Source: Clostridiales bacterium
GTDB taxonomy: Bacteria > Bacillota > Clostridia > Oscillospirales > Ruminococcaceae
Assembly (NCBI GenBank): GCA_019423685.1
Contig: JAHZAY010000002.1
Span: 1-64,000 of the forward strand
Direction of reading: 5' to 3'
DNA length: 64,000 bases
Below the pieces are notes generated by a model. That model was not told the DNA's origin. It searched no databases and was given only the letters and a program-made list of their open reading frames with translations. Shown here one piece after another: positions 23,716 through 31,940 of the stretch (within the stretch, counting starts at the first letter, position 1; each line of letters begins with the position of its first letter). Position numbers and translations under genes: made by a program.

Positions 23716-24516
23716 CTGAATCAGAAACAATATGCTGCATTTGCGGCAAACGCAAAAACACTGGACAGCCTGCGCCGGAACGAGGTGAATTATGTCCCCG
23801 GCGTTTTTGAAGTGACAAAGGTCATCGTCTTGGGCAAAGAGGATTTCGAGAAGCTCTCAAAGGACGTCTCCCTGGAATATCCTTTCCTCAAGGATAACCG
23901 GGAACTGATGAGCGTCGATCCGGGCGGGCTGTTCCGCTGTCTGATGGTGAGGACCAAAGGAGAACAGGAATATATGCTGATTGCACAAGGGCGAAACAGC
24001 CTGTACCTTGGTTATGGAAAGGACTGCCGCAAAGTAAACCTGCAGGACGTACCAATGGAACACCTTGTGCTGGAAGAACCAAAAGCCTATCAGGAACACG
24101 CTGAATTTTACCACCGTCCCCATGATCTATCCGATATCAACGGTCAGAATTCAAAACATCCTGCACCAGAGCGCCAGACTGAATTCCGAGTAGAACAGGT
24201 AGTGGTTTTGGCTGATGAAGAATATCGTCAGTTTCAGGAAACCGGATTTTTGCAAGACCAGATTTTCCTGTTTGATTACCAAGACAAGATGTGGTTCGAT
24301 CCCGGCAGCCTCTGCTGGCACTGTGTGCTGGTGAAAGGAGAAACCAGCAGGGATGGAATCCTTGTAGAATCAGAGGGATACTGTTATACCCGATACGCAG
24401 CTTTTGCTCCGGACTGCGGCAAGCTCCGCCTGCTGGATATCCCTGTCCGTTACGAATATCCGGCTAAAGCGCCGGAGCAGAAGAAAAGCCGCAAAAGGAA
24501 AGTGCCGGAGCGTTAA
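23716..24516 (+). CDS. conserved ICE protein of unknown function, apparent CTG start
   Basis: The coherent N-terminus NQKQYAAFAANAKTL follows a CTG at 23716 placed 8 bases after AGAGG. A GTG at 23707 is in frame but lies inside the ribosome site. The roughly 266-residue protein has two similar halves: EVTKVIVLGKEDFEKL...FLKDNRELMSVDPGGLFRCLMV and RVEQVVVLADEEYRQF...FLFDYQDKMWFDPGSLCWHCVLV. This indicates an internal duplication of about 120 residues. No catalytic motif is visible. The C-terminus is basic and ends in PER. It lies 12 bases upstream of mobC. Confidence 0.65.
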   Translation: MNQKQYAAFAANAKTLDSLRRNEVNYVPGVFEVTKVIVLGKEDFEKLSKDVSLEYPFLKDNRELMSVDPGGLFRCLMVRTKGEQEYMLIAQGRNSLYLGYGKDCRKVNLQDVPMEHLVLEEPKAYQEHAEFYHRPHDLSDINGQNSKHPAPERQTEFRVEQVVVLADEEYRQFQETGFLQDQIFLFDYQDKMWFDPGSLCWHCVLVKGETSRDGILVESEGYCYTRYAAFAPDCGKLRLLDIPVRYEYPAKAPEQKKSRKRKVPER

Positions 24517-24528
24517 AAAGGAGTCCCT

Positions 24529-24837
24529 ATGAGAAAACGAAATCACATCATCCCTCTTCATTTAAACAAAAAGGAACTGGCGCATCTGGAAACACAGGTG
24601 AAACAAAGCGGTTTGCCCCGTGAAGAATTTTTGCGCACCCTCATCATGGGAGCCGAACTGCGGGCAAAACCCTGCGATCACCATGCGGACCTGCTTCACA
24701 AAGTAGCTGGGCTTTGCAATAACGCCAATCAGCTTGCCAAGGTTGCGAATACTTATGGCGAAGCCAGCCAGCAGAGCGTGGAGGAAATGACCATTATCGC
24801 CCGTCAGGTTTGGAAAGAAGTAAAGGAGAATTGGTAA
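24529..24837 (+). CDS. mobC: MobC-type relaxosome accessory protein
   Basis: This 102-residue protein has a ribbon-helix-helix N-terminus (HIIPLHLNKKELAHLETQV, then LPREEFLRTLIMGAEL). The MobC signature region LLHKVAGLCNNANQLAKVANT follows. It binds oriT and helps the relaxase nick. AAGGAG precedes a normal ATG by 5 bases. The relaxase starts 93 bases downstream, and the spacer has a small CCAACC/GGTTGG hairpin (24838-24852). Confidence 0.92.
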   Translation: MRKRNHIIPLHLNKKELAHLETQVKQSGLPREEFLRTLIMGAELRAKPCDHHADLLHKVAGLCNNANQLAKVANTYGEASQQSVEEMTIIARQVWKEVKENW

Positions 24838-24930
24838 CCAACCTGCGGTTGGATGCAATTTGCGCACATAACCAAGATATGAATTCATCTAAGCTGCCCG
24901 CACCGAAAACTCAGAAAGGAGAAAACCGCT
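24838..24930 (+). other. mobC-relaxase spacer with hairpin
   Basis: CCAACC-TGC-GGTTGG (24838-24852) is followed by GCAATTTGCGCACATAACC. A hairpin next to a TTTGCGCA-like sequence between mobC and the relaxase is another place an origin of transfer could lie. Only the hairpin itself is certain. Confidence 0.35.
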
Positions 24931-26271
24931 ATCGCATATACCAGCGTTATCCCCGTCCACCGCCTTGATAACGCCATCGACTATGCGCTCGATGAGAAAA
25001 AATCTTCCCGTGCCGAAAACAGAGAATCGTTGGAAGGAGAGATCGATAAGGCTCTCAATAAAGACCAGTCAGAACAGGATCTGTTCCAGTCAGCCATCGG
25101 CTGTACCATAGACTCTGCCTTTGAGGATATGTGTCAGATCAAAAAGATATGGCATAAGGAAAAAGGCGTGCAGGGATTCCATCTGGTGCAGAGTTTTGCT
25201 CCCGGAGAAATCTCCCCGGAACTGGCGCATCAAATCGGAATGGAATTTGCGGACCGGCTGCTCGGCGGGAAATTTCAGGCGGTGGTCAGTACCCATCTTA
25301 ACACCAAATGCATCCACAACCATATTGTGTGGAACTCTGTCTCCATGGAAAACGGGAAAAAGTACCGCAGCAATGAAAAAACCTATGTGACTGGGGTGCG
25401 GAAGATTTCGGACGAACTGTGCGTAAAACACCGTCTCTCCGTCATCCGTACCGAGAGATCGGAACGGATATCCCGTCCTTATGCCCTGTGGCTGGCCGAG
25501 CAAAACGGTACCTACACATGGAAAACGCCCATCCAGAAAGATATCGAAGAAGCGATTGCCGCTTCCCTCACATGGAAGCAGTTCCTGCGGGTGCTGGAAA
25601 AACAGGGCTATGCTTTCCGGTTTGACCGCAAGTACGCCACCATGATCCTGCCGGGTACCGGGCGTACTGTTCGGTTTAAAACCTTGGGAAAAAACTACAC
25701 CCCGGAAGCCATCCAAAACCGCATCCTGTATCCTAAGCCTCCTCACCGGGTTGGGAAACAAACACCTCCTGCCAGCCGCTTCCTTATTCTTCTTGGAGAA
25801 AAGCCGCCCCGCAGAATTTCCGGCCTGCGGGCGCTCTACTATTCCTATCTCTACAAGATGGGGGCGCTGCCGAAAAAGCCCCGGTACCCAAGTTTTGCTG
25901 TGCGGCAAGATATCCGCAAGCTGGATCAGCGGATTGAACAGGCTGAATTCATTTTCAAAAACCATATTGAGGACCGGGGGCAGCTTCATGCCATCCGGCA
26001 GAAAGCAGAGGATGAGATCGCATTGCTTCTAAAAGAGCGCCAGAAGCTCTACCGTTATCAGCCAGATTCCCCGCAGATCGGCGTCCTCACAGAGCAGCTC
26101 AAAAAGCTGCGGCATACCGTTAAGCTGTGCCGGAATATCGAAACCCATTCCATTGAGATGGAACAGCGCCTGCAGGCAGCACAGCAGGAAGAACAGCAGC
26201 GGCAGGAAAAGCAGGCACAGGAAGAAAAGAACAAACAAACCCGAAATCGGGAAAATCAAAAAAGGAGATGA
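24931..26271 (+). CDS. mobA: MobA/MobL-type relaxase, apparent ATC start
   Basis: This relaxase nicks oriT and pilots the transferred strand. The conserved N-terminus AYTSVIPVHRLDNAIDYAL begins directly after ATC (24931-24933), which is 9 bases downstream of AAAGGAG. The first ATG/GTG/TTG in frame (TTG 25030) would delete this segment and the likely nucleophile Tyr18. The metal-binding histidines are His122, His129 and His131 (STHLNTKCIHNHIVWNS). The C-terminal half is helical, Gln/Glu/Lys-rich and ends ENQKRR. Length is about 446 residues. It overlaps the ribosome site of the next gene. Confidence 0.92.
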   Translation: MAYTSVIPVHRLDNAIDYALDEKKSSRAENRESLEGEIDKALNKDQSEQDLFQSAIGCTIDSAFEDMCQIKKIWHKEKGVQGFHLVQSFAPGEISPELAHQIGMEFADRLLGGKFQAVVSTHLNTKCIHNHIVWNSVSMENGKKYRSNEKTYVTGVRKISDELCVKHRLSVIRTERSERISRPYALWLAEQNGTYTWKTPIQKDIEEAIAASLTWKQFLRVLEKQGYAFRFDRKYATMILPGTGRTVRFKTLGKNYTPEAIQNRILYPKPPHRVGKQTPPASRFLILLGEKPPRRISGLRALYYSYLYKMGALPKKPRYPSFAVRQDIRKLDQRIEQAEFIFKNHIEDRGQLHAIRQKAEDEIALLLKERQKLYRYQPDSPQIGVLTEQLKKLRHTVKLCRNIETHSIEMEQRLQAAQQEEQQRQEKQAQEEKNKQTRNRENQKRR

Positions 26272-26275
26272 TCCT

Positions 26276-26545
26276 ATCCATAAAATTCCCACAAGAAAAC
26301 AGGTGGAACTCATCCGCCGACAATATCCTGTCGGAACCCGCATCATCTTAAATCACATGGATGATTCGCAGGCTCCGCCGCCGGGTACAAAAGGCACCGT
26401 TGCCTATGTAGACGATATCGGGCAGATCGGAGTGAAATGGGATACCGGCTCCAGCCTGTCCCTGATTCCCGGCGTGGATTCCTTTTCTAAGGAACCTGCG
26501 CCGGAAAAAGCAAAACACAAACGCTCCAGCAGCTTGGAACGATGA
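26276..26545 (+). CDS. DUF4314 protein, apparent ATC start
   Basis: This roughly 89-residue protein has the DUF4314 core: VELIRRQYPVGTRIILNHMD, then PPGTKGTVAYVDDIGQIGVKWD. It is an SH3-like small beta barrel common on ICEs. AAAGGAG (26261-26267) is followed after 8 bases by ATC CAT AAA ATT. The nearest ATG is out of frame, so the initiator appears to be ATC. The tail is basic and ends in LER. The ribosome site lies within the relaxase stop region, implying coupling. Confidence 0.75.
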   Translation: MHKIPTRKQVELIRRQYPVGTRIILNHMDDSQAPPPGTKGTVAYVDDIGQIGVKWDTGSSLSLIPGVDSFSKEPAPEKAKHKRSSSLER

Positions 26546-26559
26546 AAGGAGAATGTTGA

Positions 26560-27372
26560 CTGAACTACGGAAGCGATCCTGCTGACCAGATCGTCCGATT
26601 TACCCTTGAAGGGACCGAAGTAGCCCTCAAGTTGTCGGGACTGGCGGCGAAGAATTTTGCGCTGTTTGTTTATGCAGTGCTGAAAGACCAAAAGAAAACC
26701 CATGGCAAGACAAGGCTTGTCCGAATGCTTCGTGAGCAGCGCCCGTTTAAGTTTTTCAATCTGCCCGCAACGCACATGAAAGAATTTGTGCGGGAAGCCA
26801 AAGGACACGGGCTTTTGTATGTGCCCATCCGTAACAAACAAAAAAGCGATTACATCGAATTGGTGGTATTTGCGGATGACGCCGCTAAGATTCAGCGTAT
26901 CTATGACAATCTCGGCTTGGATTATGTGAAAGCGGAAGCCGGAGAAGCCACTGTGGAGAAAGCGGTGGAACAGGAGAAGCAAGCTCCTGCCGCTTCCCAA
27001 CCCGGCAAAACGGAAACTGTCCAAACCGAGCAGGGCGCTGTGGAATTCGAGGTGGGCGGCTTTGAAGATGACTTCAATATCAGTCCTGCCGGGCAGGGTG
27101 AAGCCGGAAATTTTACCATTGGCCGGGAGAAGGAATCAAAACCCCCGGCAGCGGAAAAGAGTCCGTCCGAGCCTTCCTTGCCCAGCAAAAACTCTTTGCC
27201 CGACTTAACAAACCGTGAGCAGCCGGAGCAAAAACCTTCGGTGAAAAAGGAACTGCAGGAGATCAAGCAGGAACAAGTGAAGAAAAAAGAGGAAAAGGCC
27301 AAACAGCAGGATCGTCAGCATCCTACTCCGGGCCATTCCCGTAAAAAGAAGAAAAAACAGAAAGGCAGGTAA
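26560..27372 (+). CDS. pcfB: PcfB-family conjugation protein, CTG start
   Basis: PcfB-type (DUF3801) proteins join the relaxosome to the coupling protein. The N-terminal domain reads NYGSDPADQIVRFTLEGTEVALKLSG and then KNFALFVYAVLKD. It starts at CTG 26560, which is 8 bases after AAAGGAG and directly after an in-frame TGA (26557-26559). The first canonical start (TTG 26632) would remove 24 conserved residues. The C-terminal half is disordered, with Glu/Lys/Gln-rich sequence ending KKKKKQKGR. An out-of-frame ATG at 26553 opens a 10-codon mini-frame overlapping the start. Confidence 0.85.
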   Translation: MNYGSDPADQIVRFTLEGTEVALKLSGLAAKNFALFVYAVLKDQKKTHGKTRLVRMLREQRPFKFFNLPATHMKEFVREAKGHGLLYVPIRNKQKSDYIELVVFADDAAKIQRIYDNLGLDYVKAEAGEATVEKAVEQEKQAPAASQPGKTETVQTEQGAVEFEVGGFEDDFNISPAGQGEAGNFTIGREKESKPPAAEKSPSEPSLPSKNSLPDLTNREQPEQKPSVKKELQEIKQEQVKKKEEKAKQQDRQHPTPGHSRKKKKKQKGR

Positions 27373-27378
27373 TGCAGT

Positions 27379-28326
27379 ATCGATTTATCAAATTTGATCG
27401 GCAGAAAACAGGAAACTCAGCTTCAGCCGGAACAGCAGTACACCAAGGAAGAATATGCCTCCATGAAGCAGGCTGAACGTGAGGACGCATGGGCAAAAGT
27501 GGATGCGCAGGCACAGGAAGTGTTCAAAGATGACGCTTCCATGAAGGGCTTCCTCAATTTTATGGCTCAGTGTACCCCGCAAAGCACCCGCAACCTTCTC
27601 ATCCTATATAACCAGAACAAGGAAATCACCCATCCCCGCACCTTTGATAAATGGAAGGAAGCCGGGCGCTCCATCCGTTCCGGTGAAAAGGGATACACCT
27701 TCTTTGCAGATCAGGAATATACCAAAGAGGATGGCACCATAGCGAATGGATATACCATTACCAAAGCGTATGATATCTCCCAAACCAGAGGTCCCCAGCC
27801 TCTGCCGCCGCAGAAATATCTGCCGGAAGAAATCATTGCCGCTATGGTAGAACAAAGTCCGGTTCAGCTTGCCATCTCGGATCAGCTTCCCCAAGGGGTA
27901 CAGGCACAGTATGTCCCTAAACAGCATACGATTTTTGTCCGCAACGGGATGGATGAAACCACCACCATCTGCGCCATTGCCCGTGAACAGGCCCATGCCA
28001 GCTTCGATACTGTCGGCAGCGGTTACTACCGTCAGGCGTATGCGGCACAGAGCTACTGTGCCGCTTATGTGGTCGCACAGCGGTGTGGGCTGGATACTTC
28101 GGCCTTCCGGTTTGACAAGGTATGCGAAAGCTGTGCTCAAATGACTCCGGAAGAAAAGCGTGGTTTCATAAGCGATGTGAAACGGGCGGCTTATTCCATT
28201 AACCGGGATATGCAGCGCAGCTTTCGGGATTTGGAGCAGACAGTCCAGCCCGATGAGTTTTCGGTAGAAACGCAGAAGCCTGCCAAAGCTCCCAAATCCA
28301 AACCGGAGAAGGAAACGGAACGATGA
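27379..28326 (+). CDS. ArdC-like antirestriction/ssDNA-binding protein, apparent ATC start
   Basis: The N-terminal half resembles the ArdC ssDNA-binding domain (AQCTPQSTRNLLILYNQN, then AGRSIRSGEKGYTFF). The C-terminal half matches its metallopeptidase-like domain, but the HExxH site reads REQAH, so zinc-protease activity is probably lost. ArdC proteins protect incoming DNA in recipients. The frame opens after TAA (27370-27372). ATC (27379) lies 9 bases from GGCAGG and gives DLSNLIGRKQ; TTG 27394 is the first canonical codon but is badly spaced. The tail ends ETER. Length is about 315 residues. Confidence 0.72.
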   Translation: MDLSNLIGRKQETQLQPEQQYTKEEYASMKQAEREDAWAKVDAQAQEVFKDDASMKGFLNFMAQCTPQSTRNLLILYNQNKEITHPRTFDKWKEAGRSIRSGEKGYTFFADQEYTKEDGTIANGYTITKAYDISQTRGPQPLPPQKYLPEEIIAAMVEQSPVQLAISDQLPQGVQAQYVPKQHTIFVRNGMDETTTICAIAREQAHASFDTVGSGYYRQAYAAQSYCAAYVVAQRCGLDTSAFRFDKVCESCAQMTPEEKRGFISDVKRAAYSINRDMQRSFRDLEQTVQPDEFSVETQKPAKAPKSKPEKETER

Positions 28327-28437
28327 GAAAGCGAACCGCCGGAAGTTTTCCGTTTGTTTTCTTTTGTGCGGTAGCTTTCTGTCCGCCGCTGTGGTATGGT
28401 GAAGTTGAAGAAAATACAGAGAAAGGCAGGGATACCC

Positions 28438-28740
28438 TTGGAAAAACAACGTCTCTTTAAGATGGGAATGCTGGAAAAGAATTTTCTGGTCAAGGCGCTC
28501 TGCGACGCACAAAAATCATCCGGACCGGAAACCTCTGGCAAGGTGCAGGGGCTCATCGATAAAACCGTCAATGCGCCGAACGGGAAGCTGTACCTGAGCG
28601 ACACGGAATTTCAGTATGCGGCGCAGTCTTTAAATGGGATGCGCAACGCTTATCTGTCTGCTGGCAGGAGCAGCGGCGGTATTGACCGTGTCCTCGCAAA
28701 GCTCATGAGCAGTAAATATCGGAACGTGCCGGTTCGATAA
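28438..28740 (+). CDS. small conserved ICE protein of unknown function
   Basis: The TTG at 28438 has GGCAGG 7 bases upstream. The 100-residue product (EKQRLFKMGMLEKNFLVKAL, then GKLYLSDTEFQYAAQSLNGM) is helical, with no recognised motif. It sits between the ArdC-like gene and the VirD4 gene and is followed by a strong terminator. The terminator implies that the secretion genes have their own transcription start or rely on antitermination. Confidence 0.65.
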   Translation: MEKQRLFKMGMLEKNFLVKALCDAQKSSGPETSGKVQGLIDKTVNAPNGKLYLSDTEFQYAAQSLNGMRNAYLSAGRSSGGIDRVLAKLMSSKYRNVPVR

Positions 28741-28758
28741 GATTCAAGGTTACCCGTT

Positions 28759-28810
28759 ACCCCGGAACCTGTGGAAATGCTTTCCCATAGGTTCCGGGGT
28801 TTCTTTTTTT
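28759..28810 (+). terminator. intrinsic terminator before virD4
   Basis: A 12-bp stem (28759-28770 with 28789-28800) has an inner GGAAA/TTTCC helix and is followed by TTCTTTTTTT. Confidence 0.9.
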
Positions 28811-28839
28811 ATTTTGATCTGCAGAAAGGAAGGATATTT

Positions 28840-30609
28840 TTTGACTCGATTGTAAAACGCAAAAATCCATGGTGGGTATGGCTTCTGCCATTGCCCATCG
28901 TCTGGTGGGCAGCGCTTTTGATGGCTGGAAGCTGGGCGGATGGGATGAGTCTTGTGGATCTGCTGGGAAAACTTTCGGCAGCGATGAACAGTCCCTTTTC
29001 CATTCATTGGACGGATTATTCTCTTCGGTGCCTGTTTTTCTTTTCCCTTGGGTACGGGGTAATTGCCCTTGTGGTAACCTCCAACCAGAAAAACCGCCGC
29101 CGTGGTGAAGAACACGGTTCCGCCAAGTGGGGCGATGTGTTCCAGATCGCCAAGAAATACCGGGATAAAAAGAACCCGAAACAAAATCTCATCTTAACAC
29201 AGCATTTCCAAATGGGGATGGATGGTCATAAGCACAAGCGCAATACCAACGTGCTGGTAATCGGCGGCTCCGGTGCAGGCAAAAGCCGGTCATATGCTAT
29301 CCCGAATGCCTTAAACTGCGGCAACTGTTCGCTTGTGATCTGCGATCCAAAATCGGAAATCCTGCGAAAAACAGGCGGTGCGCTCAAAGCAAACGGATAT
29401 GAGGTGCGGGTGTTTGATCTGCTGAACCCCGACGCCTCCTTTTGCTATAACCCTTTAGCCTATGTGCGGGATGACAAGGATGTTCTTCGCCTGATTGAAA
29501 CCCTCATCCAATCCACTACTCCGCCCGGAGCACAGAGCACGGACCCTTTCTGGACGAAATCCGAAACAGCGCTTTTGCAGGCGCTGGTGCTGTACCTTAT
29601 GCATGAAGCGCCGCCGGAGGAACAGAACTTCGCCATGGTAATGGAAATGCTGGCGGCTGCGGAAGTCCGGGAGGAAGATGAGGAATACGAGTCTCCCTTG
29701 GATATCCTGTTCTCAAGGCTTGAAATGCGGGACCCGGAAAGCATTGCTGTGAAGCAATACCATGTCTTTAAGATGGGAGCCGGAAAAACTCTGAAATCTA
29801 TTTTAATCAGTGTCGGCGTCCGGCTTTCCGCTTTCAATTTACCGCAGATTGCAAGACTGACCTACACCGACGACCTCCATCTGGAAGAAATGGGCGAAAA
29901 GAAGATCGCCCTGTTCTGCTGTATCCCGGACAGTGACAAATCCCTCAACTACCTTGTGGGGATGATTTACGGGCAGCTCATCCAAACCCTCTATTTTGTA
30001 GCTGACCGGAAATACAAAGGCAGGCTTCCGGTGCCGGTCCATCTGCTGATTGACGAAGCGCCGAATATCGCCCTGCCCACGGATAACTTCCTGCCTTGGC
30101 TTTCCACCATGCGAAGCCGCAACATTTTCTGCAGCTATATCGCTCAGAACATGGCGCAGATTAAAGCGCTGTTCAAGGAACAGTGGGAATCGCTGGTGGG
30201 CTTGTGCGATGAGTTTCTCTACCTCGGCGGCAACGAGAAGGAAACTCACAAATATGTTTCCGAACTCATGGGCAAGGAAACATTGGATACCAACACCTAT
30301 GGTCATAGCCGTGGAAGAAGCGGCAGCTTTAGTGTCAACGACCAGCAGACAGGCCGGGAACTCTTAACGCCCGATGAAGTCCGAATGCTGGATAACCGCA
30401 AAGCCATTCTTTTTGTAAGGGGTGAAAGGCCCATGCTGGATGACAAATACGACCTGATGCATCACCCAAACATCCACCTAACAGAGGATGGCGGCGCTGC
30501 GCCCTACGACTACACACAGGCGAAGGACGCCTCAGACGATCTCGATTATTCCCCGGACCAGTATGAGGATTTCGAACTGCTGGAACCGGAGGATTTTCTC
30601 AAACCATAA
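28840..30609 (+). CDS. virD4: VirD4/TcpA-type coupling protein
   Basis: This roughly 589-residue ATPase brings the relaxosome to the secretion channel. Two N-terminal membrane spans (PWWVWLLPLPIVWWAALL and YSLRCLFFFSLGYGVIALVV) precede the nucleotide-binding domain. Walker A is GGSGAGKSRSYAIPN and Walker B is PVHLLIDEAPN. The C-terminus is acidic (DDLDYSPDQYEDFELLEPEDFL). The expected start codon position, 6 bases after AAAGGAAGG (28825-28833), is TTT followed by GAC TCG ATT. An in-frame ATG at 28771 lies inside the preceding terminator hairpin and has no ribosome site. Confidence 0.93.
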   Translation, partial: FDSIVKRKNPWWVWLLPLPIVWWAALLMAGSWADGMSLVDLLGKLSAAMNSPFSIHWTDYSLRCLFFFSLGYGVIALVVTSNQKNRRRGEEHGSAKWGDVFQIAKKYRDKKNPKQNLILTQHFQMGMDGHKHKRNTNVLVIGGSGAGKSRSYAIPNALNCGNCSLVICDPKSEILRKTGGALKANGYEVRVFDLLNPDASFCYNPLAYVRDDKDVLRLIETLIQSTTPPGAQSTDPFWTKSETALLQALVLYLMHEAPPEEQNFAMVMEMLAAAEVREEDEEYESPLDILFSRLEMRDPESIAVKQYHVFKMGAGKTLKSILISVGVRLSAFNLPQIARLTYTDDLHLEEMGEKKIALFCCIPDSDKSLNYLVGMIYGQLIQTLYFVADRKYKGRLPVPVHLLIDEAPNIALPTDNFLPWLSTMRSRNIFCSYIAQNMAQIKALFKEQWESLVGLCDEFLYLGGNEKETHKYVSELMGKETLDTNTYGHSRGRSGSFSVNDQQTGRELLTPDEVRMLDNRKAILFVRGERPMLDDKYDLMHHPNIHLTEDGGAAPYDYTQAKDASDDLDYSPDQYEDFELLEPEDFLKP

Positions 30610-30637
30610 TAATTCACATGAAATTGGAGGAATGCTT

Positions 30638-31015
30638 CTGAATAAGTTTCTGAAAAAAATTGGTTCTCTGACGAACCGCAAAAAGGACAACAAACCCACC
30701 AATGCTCTGCCGCTTGGTAAAAAGGGACGCCTTGGATTTTCCAGCTATGCCGCTGTAGTATTGTGCGCCTGCTGCCTTTCCACCACAGCCTTTGCAGCTG
30801 GCGGCGATCCTCTCGGAGTGGTGAACAACCTTTCCACGTTTATCTTTTCTCTGATTCGTGCCATTGGTATGATCCTGCTGGGCTGGGGTGTCGTACAGAT
30901 CGGCCTGTCCTTCCAGAGCCATGATCCCTCCCAGCGTTCGCAAGGTTTCCTGACCTTGGCCGGTGGGCTGGTAATCACCTTCGCCAAGGAAATCCTTGAC
31001 CTTATCACCGCCTGA
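30638..31015 (+). CDS. small membrane protein, Maff2-like, T4SS component
   Basis: This roughly 125-residue protein has a basic N-terminus. Two hydrophobic spans then follow (FSSYAAVVLCACCLSTTAFAA and TFIFSLIRAIGMILLGWGVVQIGL), with a further amphipathic end. Its size and position between VirD4 and the TrbL-like protein match Maff2-type pilin/VirB2-like components of Tn1549-like elements. CTG 30638 lies 7 bases after TTGGAGG. ATG 30632 is in frame but only one base from that site. A terminator follows. Confidence 0.72.
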   Translation: MNKFLKKIGSLTNRKKDNKPTNALPLGKKGRLGFSSYAAVVLCACCLSTTAFAAGGDPLGVVNNLSTFIFSLIRAIGMILLGWGVVQIGLSFQSHDPSQRSQGFLTLAGGLVITFAKEILDLITA

Positions 31016-31032
31016 GTTTCCATGTTACAGAC

Positions 31033-31069
31033 CGGGGGTATCCGAAAGGATGCCCCCGTAATTTTTTTG
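31033..31069 (+). terminator. intrinsic terminator
   Basis: The stem CGGGGGTATCC/GGATGCCCCCG has a GAAA loop and is followed by AATTTTTTT. It lies inside the secretion operon and probably sets the level of the Maff2-type subunit above its neighbours. Confidence 0.9.
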
Positions 31070-31083
31070 ATGGGAGGTGACCA

Positions 31084-31917
31084 GCCGGAAACTGGATCAT
31101 AGATAACTTAAATTCGGCCCTGGGAACATGGAATGACAAACTGGCTGAAATCTGGACACTGCTCACCCAAGACCCCGCCACTTTCAAGGGCGGCGGGATC
31201 TGGCAGGTTATGCTGGATATTAACGGGGCGCTGAAAGCCATTGGGTATGGTTTGCTGGTACTGTTTTTTGCGGTTGGTGTCGTTAAAACCTGTGGTTCTT
31301 TTACCGATGTGAAACGCCCGGAACACGCTTTAAAATTGTTCATTCGCTTTGCTTTGGCGAAGGCTGCTGTAACATACGGACTTGATTTGATGCTTGCTGT
31401 ATTTAAAATCGTACAGGGAATCATTTCTACTATTATTACCCAATCGGGTTTGTCAGGAAGCAGCGGCACCACACTCCCGCAGGAAATCATCGATAAAATC
31501 AATAACGTAGGATTTTGGGACAGCATCCCTTTGTGGGCGGTAACCCTTTTAGGCGGTCTGTTTATTACAGTGCTGTCCTTTATCATGATTTTAACAGTGT
31601 ATAGTCGTATGTTTAAACTCTATATGTACACAGCGCTTGCGCCTATCCCTCTGTCCAGCTTTGCGGGAGAACCAACCAGCAATGTGGGCAAGAACTTCCT
31701 GCGTTCCTATGCCGGGGTATGTTTGGAAGGGGCCATCATCGCCCTTGCCTGTATCATCTTTTCCGTTATGGCGGCTTCTCCGCCAGCGGTCGATCCTAAC
31801 GTCTCAGCGGTAACCGCCGTATGGAGTTATGTAGGCGAGCTCATTTTTAACCTTTTGGTTTTAGTAGGAGCTGTGCGGATGAGCGACCGGATCGTCAAGG
31901 AATTGTTAGGTCTGTAA
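31084..31917 (+). CDS. TrbL/VirB6-like conjugation membrane protein, no canonical start codon
   Basis: This roughly 277-residue protein has at least five hydrophobic spans. They include YGLLVLFFAVGVVKTCG, LWAVTLLGGLFITVLSFIMIL and LVLVGAVRMSDRIVKELLGL. It is the inner-membrane channel part of the secretion system. The opening GNWIIDNLNSALGTWNDKLAEIW, conserved in related ICEs as far as I recall, begins after GCC (31084), which is 6 bases from GGGAGG. An in-frame TGA lies at 31078-31080. The first ATG is at 31210, 42 codons later. No ATG, GTG or TTG exists in between. Confidence 0.82.
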   Translation, partial: AGNWIIDNLNSALGTWNDKLAEIWTLLTQDPATFKGGGIWQVMLDINGALKAIGYGLLVLFFAVGVVKTCGSFTDVKRPEHALKLFIRFALAKAAVTYGLDLMLAVFKIVQGIISTIITQSGLSGSSGTTLPQEIIDKINNVGFWDSIPLWAVTLLGGLFITVLSFIMILTVYSRMFKLYMYTALAPIPLSSFAGEPTSNVGKNFLRSYAGVCLEGAIIALACIIFSVMAASPPAVDPNVSAVTAVWSYVGELIFNLLVLVGAVRMSDRIVKELLGL

Positions 31918-31940
31918 GGCCGTGAAAGGAGTGAAGCAAT

